Below, piece after piece: positions 26,256 through 32,886 of a DNA stretch of 64,000 nucleotides. The position numbers were made by a program, and so were the translations under genes. The DNA is from Eubacterium sp. (lineage in GTDB: Bacteria > Bacillota > Clostridia > Oscillospirales > Acutalibacteraceae): contig JAFSTE010000018.1 of the NCBI GenBank assembly GCA_017450645.1, positions 1 to 64,000 of the forward strand. The letters are read 5' to 3'. Below the pieces are notes generated by a model. It searched no databases. It was given only the letters and a program-made list of their open reading frames with translations, and had not been told where the DNA came from. Positions within the stretch are counted from its first letter, which is position 1; each line of letters opens with the position of its first letter.

Positions 26256-26268
26256 GTTATAGAATTAT

Positions 26269-26346
26269 GGTGGGATTGGCCTAGTTGGTTAGGGCGCCAG
26301 TTTGTGGCACTGGAGGTCATCAGTTCGAATCTGATATCCCACCCCA
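26269..26346 (+). tRNA. tRNA-His(GTG)
   Basis: Acceptor GTGGGAT/ATCCCAC with an extra encoded G at -1 opposite discriminator C, the histidine identity feature; anticodon loop TTGTGGC giving GTG; T-loop GTTCGAATC; CCA encoded. Confidence 0.96.
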
Positions 26347-26355
26347 TTTTTTCGG

Positions 26356-26430
26356 TGGGGAGTAGCCAAGCGGTAAGGCAACGGACTTTGACTCCGTCAC
26401 GCGTGGGTTCGAATCCCGCCTCCCCAGCCA
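26356..26430 (+). tRNA. tRNA-Gln(TTG)
   Basis: Acceptor TGGGGAG/CTCCCCA, anticodon stem ACGGA/TCCGT with loop CTTTGAC giving TTG, T-loop GTTCGAATC, discriminator G and CCA. Its last 20 bases are repeated exactly at 26533-26552. Confidence 0.96.
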
Positions 26431-26434
26431 CTAA

Positions 26435-26552
26435 GGGCGGGGATGAGAAACGAACTCCACAATTTTTCGTGCAGCTTGCTGCTGGAAAAATTTGGGAGAA
26501 AGGTCCGGTGGACCTTTCGATAGCTGAGAGGAGAATCCCGCCTCCCCAGCCA
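26435..26552 (+). repeat. tRNA-linked structured element T2 with duplicated tRNA-Gln 3' end
   Basis: It begins with GGCGGGGATGAGAAACGAAC, close to the antisense of the tRNA-Gln T-arm, and ends with an exact 20-base copy of the tRNA-Gln 3' end including CCA. The outer stem follows the tRNA (GGCGGG/CCCGCC here, GTGGGAT/ATCCCAC in T1). The middle stem uses AATTTTTC/GAAAAATT with a GCAGC-TTG-CTGC tip, and the P3 hairpin AAAGGTCC/GGACCTTT is identical to T1. No ORF. Confidence 0.75.
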
Positions 26553-26554
26553 CG

Positions 26555-26663
26555 TCAAATCACACTCCGTGATTGAAGCATTTTGCTGGGGCAAAATCCT
26601 AATAATCACTCCGAATGATTTTCCTTCTCGCAAAATTACATCAGCGTAATTTTGCGGAAAATA
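26555..26663. repeat. Structured intergenic repeat, copy S2
   Basis: Second copy of the fold seen at 18-130: AAATCA (26557-26562) with TGATTT (26616-26621), GTGATT (26569-26574) with AATCAC (26604-26609), ATTTTGC (26580-26586) with GCAAAAT (26591-26597), then a hairpin GCAAAATTAC/GTAATTTTGC (26630-26655). The outer two stems and the second hairpin differ in sequence from S1 yet still pair. Confidence 0.6.
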
Positions 26664-26682
26664 GGTTTGTTGATTATATTAT

Positions 26683-26758
26683 GATCCACTAGCTCAGGCG
26701 GCAGAGCACTTGACTTTTAATCAAGGTGTCCGGGGTTCGATTCCCCGGTGGATCACCA
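26683..26758 (+). tRNA. tRNA-Lys(TTT)
   Basis: Acceptor GATCCAC/GTGGATC, anticodon stem TTGA/TCAA with loop CTTTTAA giving TTT, T-loop GTTCGATTC, discriminator A and CCA. It is separated from tRNA-Gln by two repeat elements. Confidence 0.95.
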
Positions 26759-26759
26759 A

Positions 26760-26794
26760 AAATATAAGCACCTCATCTGAGGTGCTTATATTTT
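26760..26794 (+). terminator. Terminator after tRNA-Lys
   Basis: A long perfect stem, AAATATAAGCACCTCA with TGAGGTGCTTATATTT around a 2-base loop, then a T-run. Confidence 0.92.
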
Positions 26795-26795
26795 T

Positions 26796-27010
26796 CCTGC
26801 TTCGCAGGAGGGAATCGAAACGAACTCCAAATTTATCGTGCACGAAGTGCTGGGTAAATTTGGGAGAAAGGTCCGGTGGACCTTTCGATAGATGAGAAGA
26901 GATTCCCCGGGAATATTCCTGCTTTGCAGGCGGGAATCGAAACGAACTCTAGATTCTTCGTGAAGCAAAGCTTCTTGGAGAATTTTGGGAGAAAGGTCCG
27001 GGGAATCACC
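26796..27010 (+). repeat. Two tandem tRNA-linked elements T3 and T4 after tRNA-Lys
   Basis: Two units, at 26796 and 26918 (122 bases apart), each begin with CCTGCTTYGCAGG and GGGAATCGAAACGAACTC, resembling the antisense of the tRNA-Lys T-arm. T3 has the middle stem AAATTTA/TAAATTT with tip GCAC-GAA-GTGC, the P3 hairpin AAAGGTCC/GGACCTTT, and ends in GATTCCCCGG, a piece of the tRNA-Lys 3' end. T4 keeps a diverged middle stem with tip GAAGCAAAGCTTC but is cut inside P3 and fused to GGGGAATCACC. No ORF is present. Confidence 0.7.
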
Positions 27011-27011
27011 A

Positions 27012-27051
27012 AAAAAGTCGGTATCTCATTCGAGATACCGACTTTTTTTCG
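27012..27051. terminator. Bidirectional terminator between tRNA cluster and secreted-protein gene
   Basis: GTCGGTATCTC/GAGATACCGAC with loop ATTC, A-run before and T-run after. It can serve the tRNA repeats on plus and the minus-strand secreted-protein gene. Confidence 0.9.
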
Positions 27052-27066
27052 TTAACATAAAGCTAA

Positions 27067-28134
27067 TTACTTAACCTTAATTTTTACAGTCGCTGTTTTG
27101 GTAGCTGATTTGTATTCGCTGTTACCTGCAGCCTTAACCTTAATTTTTACTTTGTACGTGCCTTTTTTCAAGCCTTTTTTAACTGTTATCTTACCGCTTT
27201 TGGCAACGGTTATTTTTTTGCTGCCCTTTGATTTTTTAAAGGTTAAAGCGCCCTTTGCGCCTTTAACGCTGATTGCAGCGGTACGCTTAATCTTTTGATT
27301 TTTCTTTTTAAGCTTTGAATACTTGATTATAACGGTTTTGCCTTTTACTTTAATAGGATTGGTAATCTTTACAGACGACTTTTTAATTGTAAAACTAAAC
27401 GTCTTAGTTCCTTCAAAGTAATCGCCGATAAGCGTTACCTTAGCAGTAGCTGTACCCGGATTAACGTTATTGCTGTACTCAACCTTGTAGTATTCCTTAC
27501 CAAGCGGACCGTCAGCAGTTGATACGTTTATTTTCGGCTTTTTTGCTTTACCGTCATAGGAGTACTCTGTTTTTGCTATTGACGCGCTAACCTTTAAAAT
27601 CGGAAAGCCTACTTCCTTTTTATTGCATTTTGAGCACTTTGCATAAGTGCATCCGTCTTTGCCGAATGTGGCTTTTTGTATGCCCTGTACCCAGTTGTGC
27701 TTGCCGCCTTTAGGACATGAATCGTCAAATTCAATAAGAAATCTTGAGCAATAATCCTTGTCATTTGCAATAAGATTATCTTTTACCTTTTGCGGAACCG
27801 TGTAATCCCATTGTCCTGTAAGATTGGTGTTGCTGTTTTTTGAGTAGCTGCCGTAATCCGAATCGCTTTCTTCATATACATACATCAAGTCATAATGTCC
27901 GTCTTTATCAAGGTCGTAATCATAAACTCCCGTATGTACCGACTTTGATGATATACCAAGCTCAGCCATTGCTTCAAGTGTGTTAAGCGATGCGTCCTTT
28001 TGGTCGTATAACCAAACCGAACCGTATATTATACTTAAGTTAACAGTACCCATATCTTTTGATGCAGCGCTTGCGCTAAACGGCATTGCAAATACCATTA
28101 ACGACGCAAGAATTATTGATATTACTTTTTTCAT
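27067..28134 (-). CDS. Secreted protein with Ig-like domain and cysteine module
   Basis: The 355-residue protein has a signal peptide (residues 1-24, KKVISIILASLMVFAMPFSA then SAA). The N-terminal half contains DLDKDGHYDL, an EF-hand-like acidic loop, and a cysteine repeat (KHNWVQGIQKATF then CTYAKCSKCNKKE) like those in the surface protein at 55594. An Ig-like segment follows (YDGKAKKPKINVS to GTATAKVTLIGDY), then a Lys-rich beta tail. ATG 28134 is chosen over the upstream in-frame codons because of AAAGGA 8 bases ahead. No anchor is seen, so it is probably released or wall-associated through its basic tail. Confidence 0.75.
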   Translation of the reverse strand: MKKVISIILASLMVFAMPFSASAASKDMGTVNLSIIYGSVWLYDQKDASLNTLEAMAELGISSKSVHTGVYDYDLDKDGHYDLMYVYEESDSDYGSYSKNSNTNLTGQWDYTVPQKVKDNLIANDKDYCSRFLIEFDDSCPKGGKHNWVQGIQKATFGKDGCTYAKCSKCNKKEVGFPILKVSASIAKTEYSYDGKAKKPKINVSTADGPLGKEYYKVEYSNNVNPGTATAKVTLIGDYFEGTKTFSFTIKKSSVKITNPIKVKGKTVIIKYSKLKKKNQKIKRTAAISVKGAKGALTFKKSKGSKKITVAKSGKITVKKGLKKGTYKVKIKVKAAGNSEYKSATKTATVKIKVK

Positions 28135-28185
28135 AAAATCATCCTTTCGCAATATAAATAATTATAGGTTTGTATTCTTTATTCA

Positions 28186-28214
28186 ATTATACAACTAATC
28201 TGACGCTTTGTAAA
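28186..28214 (-). promoter_or_regulatory. Promoter of the minus-strand secreted-protein gene
   Basis: On minus, TTTACA (28214-28209), a 17-base spacer and TATAAT (28191-28186). Confidence 0.65.
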
Positions 28215-28264
28215 CAGCAAATGTAGCATTATTGTACATACATAGACCGTTACCAATATTTGTG

Positions 28265-28293
28265 TGTTGAAAGGGGATAGCGTCGGATTTATA
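28265..28293 (+). promoter_or_regulatory. Promoter of the CAP-domain gene
   Basis: TTGAAA (28265-28270), a 17-base spacer and TATAAT (28288-28293), 30 bases before the start codon at 28324. Confidence 0.7.
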
Positions 28294-28323
28294 ATTAAAT
28301 CACCAAACAAAAGGAGTGATAAA

Positions 28324-29052
28324 ATGAAAAAATCAATGTCAGTTTTACTGTCGATATTGCTTATTATCTGCGGACTTTTTGCGTTTGGTATGTCCGCAGG
28401 AGCGCAAACCTATAAATCCGTTACGGGTAAGTACAACTACACCTATGCTGCCGAGGTGCTTAAGCTTGTAAATAATGAACGGCAAAATAACGGTCTTAAG
28501 CCGCTTGTGATGACGCAGCAGCTTACCGACGGCGCTATGATAAGGGCTGCGGAAACTACAGTCAGCTTTTCGCATACGCGTCCAAACGGCGAGCAGTGCT
28601 TTACCGCGTTTTCGTGGAGCAGGACGGCGGGCGAAAATATTGCTTGCGGGCAAAGAACGCCTGCTCAGGTAGTTAGCAGCTGGATGAATTCAAGCGGTCA
28701 CAGGGCGAATATTTTAAATTCTTCGTTTACCACTATCGGTATAGGCTGTTTTGAATACGGCAATACTTGCTATTGGTCACAGGCTTTCAGCGGCGGCAAC
28801 GGAACTTCGTATAACCCGACAGGCAGCAAAAACGTAACAGTTAATGTAAGTCTTGTAAGCGGCGTAAACTCTTATGCGGATTTTGCTTTGACGAGTACGG
28901 CAAATATAGAAACCGCTTCCTCAACCTCGCAAAAACCGACTACGTCAAAACAGTCGTCAACAACTAAAAAGCCTTCGCAGACGACAAAGCATAATTACAA
29001 CGTCTATTCCCGTTTCAGAAGCTATTTTTACCGCTATTTTAATTACAGATAA
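28324..29052 (+). CDS. Secreted CAP (SCP/PR-1-like) domain protein
   Basis: A 242-residue exported protein: signal peptide about residues 1-27 (SVLLSILLIICGLFAFGMSA), then a CAP domain at about 38-160 with the family elements LVNNERQNNGLKPL, SFSHTRPNGEQCF, AGENIA and SSGHRANILNSSFTTIGIGC. Bacterial CAP proteins are extracellular and of mixed or unknown function. A Ser/Thr/Lys linker and an aromatic-basic tail (YSRFRSYFYRYFNYR) follow. The frame extends 20 codons upstream, but ATG 28324 has AAAGGAG at ideal spacing. Confidence 0.88.
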   Translation: MKKSMSVLLSILLIICGLFAFGMSAGAQTYKSVTGKYNYTYAAEVLKLVNNERQNNGLKPLVMTQQLTDGAMIRAAETTVSFSHTRPNGEQCFTAFSWSRTAGENIACGQRTPAQVVSSWMNSSGHRANILNSSFTTIGIGCFEYGNTCYWSQAFSGGNGTSYNPTGSKNVTVNVSLVSGVNSYADFALTSTANIETASSTSQKPTTSKQSSTTKKPSQTTKHNYNVYSRFRSYFYRYFNYR

Positions 29053-29057
29053 AAAAC

Positions 29058-29090
29058 TCCCGAGAGCGTAAGCCCTCGGGACGTTTTTAT
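29058..29090. terminator. Terminator between CAP gene and small membrane protein gene
   Basis: CTCCCGAG/CCTCGGG stem with GTTTTT after it; the two flanking genes converge here. Confidence 0.75.
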
Positions 29091-29365
29091 GCCGCAAGGT
29101 CGTACCAGTCCGTCTGTACCCTTGCTATTTTTTCTTTTCTTTCGATATGGCGCTGCTCGGCTTTGCGCTTTTGCGTCTTTTGGTTCTCGTTGACGAGCAG
29201 AAATATTCCTCCGACAGCCGAGTAAATCACAAGCTCGCCTATGAAAATAACCTCCATTGCTGCGTCGCTGAGCGTATTAAACAGATTAAACGGCAGCGAT
29301 ATTGCAACATATCCAACGCCGAGTGCCAAAAGTGAAAGTAACAATCCTTTAAGTACCTTTTTCAT
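29087..29365 (-). CDS. Small membrane protein of unknown function
   Basis: A 92-residue protein with two predicted membrane segments (about residues 6-28 and 38-57) and a basic, Lys/Arg/Glu-rich cytoplasmic tail that may form a helix (QKTQKRKAEQRHIERKEKIA). I do not recognise the family. AAGGAGG lies 7 bases before the ATG, so expression is credible. It lies downstream of, but 110 bases away from, the acyltransferase gene. Confidence 0.65.
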   Translation of the reverse strand: MKKVLKGLLLSLLALGVGYVAISLPFNLFNTLSDAAMEVIFIGELVIYSAVGGIFLLVNENQKTQKRKAEQRHIERKEKIARVQTDWYDLAA

Positions 29366-29474
29366 AATTATTCCTCCTTGATTAAGTGGTTTTTCCTTAC
29401 AAGACCATTCTATATCAAGGGGAACGCTTGTTCAATACCTCGAGGGCGCATAGTCCTTAAAAGCGGACTGTGAT

Positions 29475-30260
29475 TTATAAGTCAACTTTGTCGATTATGC
29501 CTATTCCCATGCCGAGCTTGCCGCCGCGCAGCATAAACTCCTTAGCGCTTTTTTGAAGCGATGTGCTTTCGGGGTAGCGCGATTTTATAAGCTGACGCTT
29601 TTTGAATATTCTTTCTATTGCCTGCTTGTCGTCGGGCACGCTGTACACTATGTCGAAGAATAACTGAAACTGCATTATGTTTGAGTCGGGGCGCATAAAC
29701 AGCTGGTTTTCTCTGTACAAAAGCCAGCTTTCGCAAAAATAGTACCTGTACTCAAACTCGTTAAAGTATTTTCCAAAAAAGCGCTTGGCTTCCCTTAGCG
29801 AGTAGTAGCAGTCCTTGTAAATCAGCTTTTCGCCCTCGGGAATGTGGACATATAAAAGATTGTCGCCGAAATTGAACGGCAAAAAGTCGTAGTTGAGCTT
29901 TTTATCCTCGCATTTGTATAGCTGGTATTGCAGCCTGCCGATTTTAAAGAGCTTAAAATTCAGATGGTTTTCAATCCAATCGTAGTTCTTTAACCCTTTA
30001 TTATTGTACCATATTTTTATGTCGCTCATCGTGTCGATAAAAATATCGTGACTAATTTCTTTTTCAATGTAGCGGGGCAGGGTGTTCCTCTTTGCGTAGC
30101 TAAGGCAAACCGCAAGCCGTGTCAGCTCGTCCTGCTTTTTAAGCACCTTAAAGTCTGACTTGCAGTGCTCGCAAAGCATTTGAATATCGGTACTGTTAAG
30201 CGTTTTGAGTTTATTTATTAGCTCGTCGCTAAGACCTATATCTTTTGCAAGTTCAATCAT
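29475..30260 (-). CDS. Acyltransferase domain-containing protein (GNAT-like)
   Basis: The 261-residue protein matches Clostridial two-domain acyltransferases: an N-terminal helical domain (1-110) and a GNAT-like C-terminal domain carrying the recurring sequence HIPEGEKL, then FFGKYFNEFEYRYYFCESWL and SNIMQFQLFFDIV. The substrate is unknown. Its start overlaps the stop of the upstream MocR-type regulator by 4 bases (ATGA), so the two are co-expressed. Function is inferred from remembered family resemblance only. Confidence 0.65.
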   Translation of the reverse strand: MIELAKDIGLSDELINKLKTLNSTDIQMLCEHCKSDFKVLKKQDELTRLAVCLSYAKRNTLPRYIEKEISHDIFIDTMSDIKIWYNNKGLKNYDWIENHLNFKLFKIGRLQYQLYKCEDKKLNYDFLPFNFGDNLLYVHIPEGEKLIYKDCYYSLREAKRFFGKYFNEFEYRYYFCESWLLYRENQLFMRPDSNIMQFQLFFDIVYSVPDDKQAIERIFKKRQLIKSRYPESTSLQKSAKEFMLRGGKLGMGIGIIDKVDL

Positions 30261-31504
30261 TCTATCACGCTCCTTAACGCCTCAACTGCCTCGGGTATAA
30301 GCGCTTTCGACAGCGCTGAGGGGATTAGCACAAGCTCGTCCTTTTGAACCGATACTGCAAGTCCTGCGCTTTCAAAATCCTTTTCGCTAAGCTCCTTGCT
30401 GCACTTTATTCTTACCGACAGTCCGTTTTTTGAAATATCGCATTTTAGCTTTGGCATACTGCGCTTTAGCTCGTCGTAAAGAAGCCTTGTTTTAGCGGTG
30501 TAATGCCGTCTTATTTTTCTCGTCTGCGAGGCTATGTGGCCGTCGCGTATGTAGCCGCAAAGCGCAATCTGTTCGGTTTTGCTCGCCGTCTGGGCGAAGT
30601 TATCTCTCATAAGCCTGAAACGCTTTTCAAGCTCTTTAGTAAGCACCATAAAGCTTATGCGTATACCGGGTATCAGCACATTTGAAAACGAGCCCATATA
30701 TATTACATTTTCGTTACCCGAAAGCGCATAGAGCGACGGCGTGGGTTTAGTCTGGTACAAAAAATCGCTGTCAAAATCGTCCTCAATAATAAGGCTGTTT
30801 TTCTCCTTGCTGTACTCTATAAGCTCGAGCCGCCTTTTAATCGGCATAATGTCGCCGTAGGATGTCATATGCGACGGCGAAACATAGATTATATCCGCGT
30901 CCTTGTTCCTTACGGATACGCTGTAGCCGTAGTTTTCAAACAGCGTAATACCCTGGTTAAACCCTTCGGTCGGGAAAGAGACCGTCTGCCTGTCCTTAGT
31001 GATAGCGCATAGGATGTTTAGCAGAGCCTGAACGCCAGCGCCTACAATAATTCTGTCGGGGGAGGCGGTTACATTTCTCTTTTCGCGTATGTAGTCGGAC
31101 AGCGCAATCCTTAAATCCTCCTCACCCTCGGGGCATCCGTAGGATAACAGGCGCTCCTTTTGTCTGAGCGCGCTTTTTATGTATCGCTGCCACAGCGCAA
31201 GGTCAAAGCTCTCCTCGTCAGCGTCTCCGCTTTTAAGGTCGTACTTTATATTATCTGTTTCTTTTTCTTTTATATTCAGGCTCTCGCTGTCGCGCTTAAT
31301 GTCGCTTACGAAGTAGCCGCTTTTTGGGTGGGCGATAATGTAGCCGTCCGCCTGCAGCTCAAAATAAGCGTTTTCTATAGTAGTCTGGCTTACATTCATA
31401 ATAGCGGTAGCGTTTCTGAGCGACGGCATTTTGTCGCCGCTTTTTAACTGATTAGTGAGTATAAGCTCCTTATAGTAATTATAAACGGTGATGTACTTCT
31501 TCAT
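30257..31504 (-). CDS. MocR-type transcriptional regulator (GntR winged helix plus aminotransferase domain)
   Basis: The 415 residues split into a GntR winged-helix DNA-binding domain (1-68, KSGDKMPSLRNATAIMNVSQ) and a fold-type I aminotransferase domain (about 100-415). The latter includes EDDFDSDFLY and an expected PLP-lysine region near MGSFSNVLIPGIR, where the usual Lys is replaced by Asn in SFSNVL; this may weaken PLP binding. Such regulators sense PLP or amino acids and often act on the gene divergent from them. Here that is the ECF substrate-binding gene at 31603. Confidence 0.82.
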   Translation of the reverse strand: MKKYITVYNYYKELILTNQLKSGDKMPSLRNATAIMNVSQTTIENAYFELQADGYIIAHPKSGYFVSDIKRDSESLNIKEKETDNIKYDLKSGDADEESFDLALWQRYIKSALRQKERLLSYGCPEGEEDLRIALSDYIREKRNVTASPDRIIVGAGVQALLNILCAITKDRQTVSFPTEGFNQGITLFENYGYSVSVRNKDADIIYVSPSHMTSYGDIMPIKRRLELIEYSKEKNSLIIEDDFDSDFLYQTKPTPSLYALSGNENVIYMGSFSNVLIPGIRISFMVLTKELEKRFRLMRDNFAQTASKTEQIALCGYIRDGHIASQTRKIRRHYTAKTRLLYDELKRSMPKLKCDISKNGLSVRIKCSKELSEKDFESAGLAVSVQKDELVLIPSALSKALIPEAVEALRSVIE

Positions 31505-31602
31505 ATCTGTACCCTAAAATATTGTTGAATTTGTGTATTTTATTAACTACAGAATTATTATATACTATCCATAAAATAATTTCAAGTATTTGAGGTGATA
31601 AT

Positions 31603-32112
31603 ATGGATGTAAAGCTTAAGCGCACTGTCTATACGGCGGTGCTGTCCGCTATGATATTCGTGCTTACAACATTTTTGCACGTGCCCGTCGCAAGCGGATA
31701 TGTGCATTTCGGTGACGCGCTTTTGTACATCTGCGCAATTCTTCTCGGCTCACCATGGGCGTTCCTCGCTGGCGCGGTAGGCGAGGGGCTTGCCGATGTT
31801 GCGGGCGGCTTTGCGGCTTACGCTCCCGCTACAGTAATAATTAAAGTGCTTATGGTTATCCCGTTTGTGTTGCTTAATAAAACTCAGGGCGCAAAAAAAC
31901 TTTTTTCAAAAAAAGCGGTGATGTTTTCCGTCTTAGCGGGTGTAATTAATGTTTTGGGATATTTTGCGGCGGATATGGTTATCGCAAGGGCGTACGCCTT
32001 TGTTGATATCCCGGGTAATATTATTCAGTCCGCCGGAAGCGCCGTTATATTTGTCGCGCTCGCATTAGCACTTGACAAAGCAAAAATACTTGATAAAATA
32101 AATATTCATTAA
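31603..32112 (+). CDS. ECF transporter S component
   Basis: A 169-residue integral membrane protein with about five or six helices and the S-component pattern VHFGDALLYICAILLGSPWA then FLAGAVGEGLADVAGGFAAY. It captures a small vitamin-like substrate and would use the EcfA1A2T module at 17900-20435. The substrate cannot be read from sequence; divergence from a MocR-type regulator hints at a B6 or related compound, an inference only. The radical SAM gene follows 15 bases later. Confidence 0.82.
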   Translation: MDVKLKRTVYTAVLSAMIFVLTTFLHVPVASGYVHFGDALLYICAILLGSPWAFLAGAVGEGLADVAGGFAAYAPATVIIKVLMVIPFVLLNKTQGAKKLFSKKAVMFSVLAGVINVLGYFAADMVIARAYAFVDIPGNIIQSAGSAVIFVALALALDKAKILDKINIH

Positions 32113-32127
32113 TGATTGAGGAATACT

Positions 32128-32739
32128 ATGGCTGATATTATTTACACGCTCGAGGGCGGCACATATCTTAATATTACTAATAAATGTCCGTGCGCATGCA
32201 CCTTTTGTATCCGTACAAAAAAGGATGCGGTAGGCAGCGCTAAAAGGCTCTGGTTTGACAGCGAGCCGACTTTTGACGAGATTAAGGCAGCTGTTGACAG
32301 CTACGATTTTTCTAAGGTGAAAAGCGCTGTTTTCTGCGGCTACGGCGAGCCGACATGCGCGCTTGAAAACCTTATTAAAACCGCAAAATACCTTAAATCC
32401 GTTAACCCCGATATTAAGCTAAGGCTAAATACTAACGGTCTGTCCGACCTGATTAACGAAAGACCTACGGCTAAGGAAATCTGCGATTGTATTGATGTTA
32501 TTTCGGTGTCGCTTAACGACCCCGACTCCGAGCAGTACGACAAAATCACAAGGAGTAAGTTCCCGAAAATCGCGTATCCCGCTATGCTTAAGTTTACGCG
32601 CGAGTGCGTTGAACTCGGCGCTGAGGTGCATATGACGGTTGTCGATGTAATAGGCGAGGAGAATATCGAAAAATCGCGTAAAATCTGCGAGGATATCGGC
32701 GCTCGGTTTAAAGTGCGCTCGTTTTCGCGCGGTCGCTGA
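32128..32739 (+). CDS. TatD-associated-type radical SAM protein
   Basis: A 203-residue minimal radical SAM enzyme. The cluster motif is CPCACTFC (CxxxCxxC) near residue 20 after GTYLNITNK, and the SAM-binding GYGEP motif is at FCGYGEPT. Length and sequence resemble the small radical SAM family usually found beside TatD nucleases; no tatD gene is visible here. The reaction is unknown. ATG 32128 is chosen over the in-frame TTG 32116 because GAGG precedes it by 7 bases. Confidence 0.8.
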   Translation: MADIIYTLEGGTYLNITNKCPCACTFCIRTKKDAVGSAKRLWFDSEPTFDEIKAAVDSYDFSKVKSAVFCGYGEPTCALENLIKTAKYLKSVNPDIKLRLNTNGLSDLINERPTAKEICDCIDVISVSLNDPDSEQYDKITRSKFPKIAYPAMLKFTRECVELGAEVHMTVVDVIGEENIEKSRKICEDIGARFKVRSFSRGR

Positions 32740-32798
32740 TTATAACAAAAACAGGGGAGGGTGCAAACCCTTCCGTTATTTTTTTAAGCTTTTTAAAA

Positions 32799-32834
32799 TT
32801 TCCTATTGACAAAGTAGGAAATAGAGTATATATT
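32799..32834 (+). promoter_or_regulatory. Promoter and putative operator of nifS-nifU
   Basis: TTGACA (32806-32811), a 17-base spacer and TATATT (32829-32834). A 7-bp inverted repeat, TTTCCTA (32799-32805) and TAGGAAA (32815-32821), flanks and overlaps the -35 box, suggesting a repressor site. An Fe-S or Rrf2-type regulator is a guess based on the genes controlled. Confidence 0.6.
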
Positions 32835-32886
32835 ATATCTCGAAAACCTATTATGTTTATAGGAATATAAACAGGAAAGGATAGTT

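Noticed and set aside
26304..26576. 90-codon frame over tRNA-His, tRNA-Gln and element T2
   Set aside because: It is composed of tRNA sequence; no independent coding evidence.
32848..32863. 16-base string CTATTATGTTTATAGG shared with 51281-51296
   Set aside because: Striking but at different positions relative to the two promoters (after one -10, including the other -10); AT-rich and probably chance or a common promoter-region bias.
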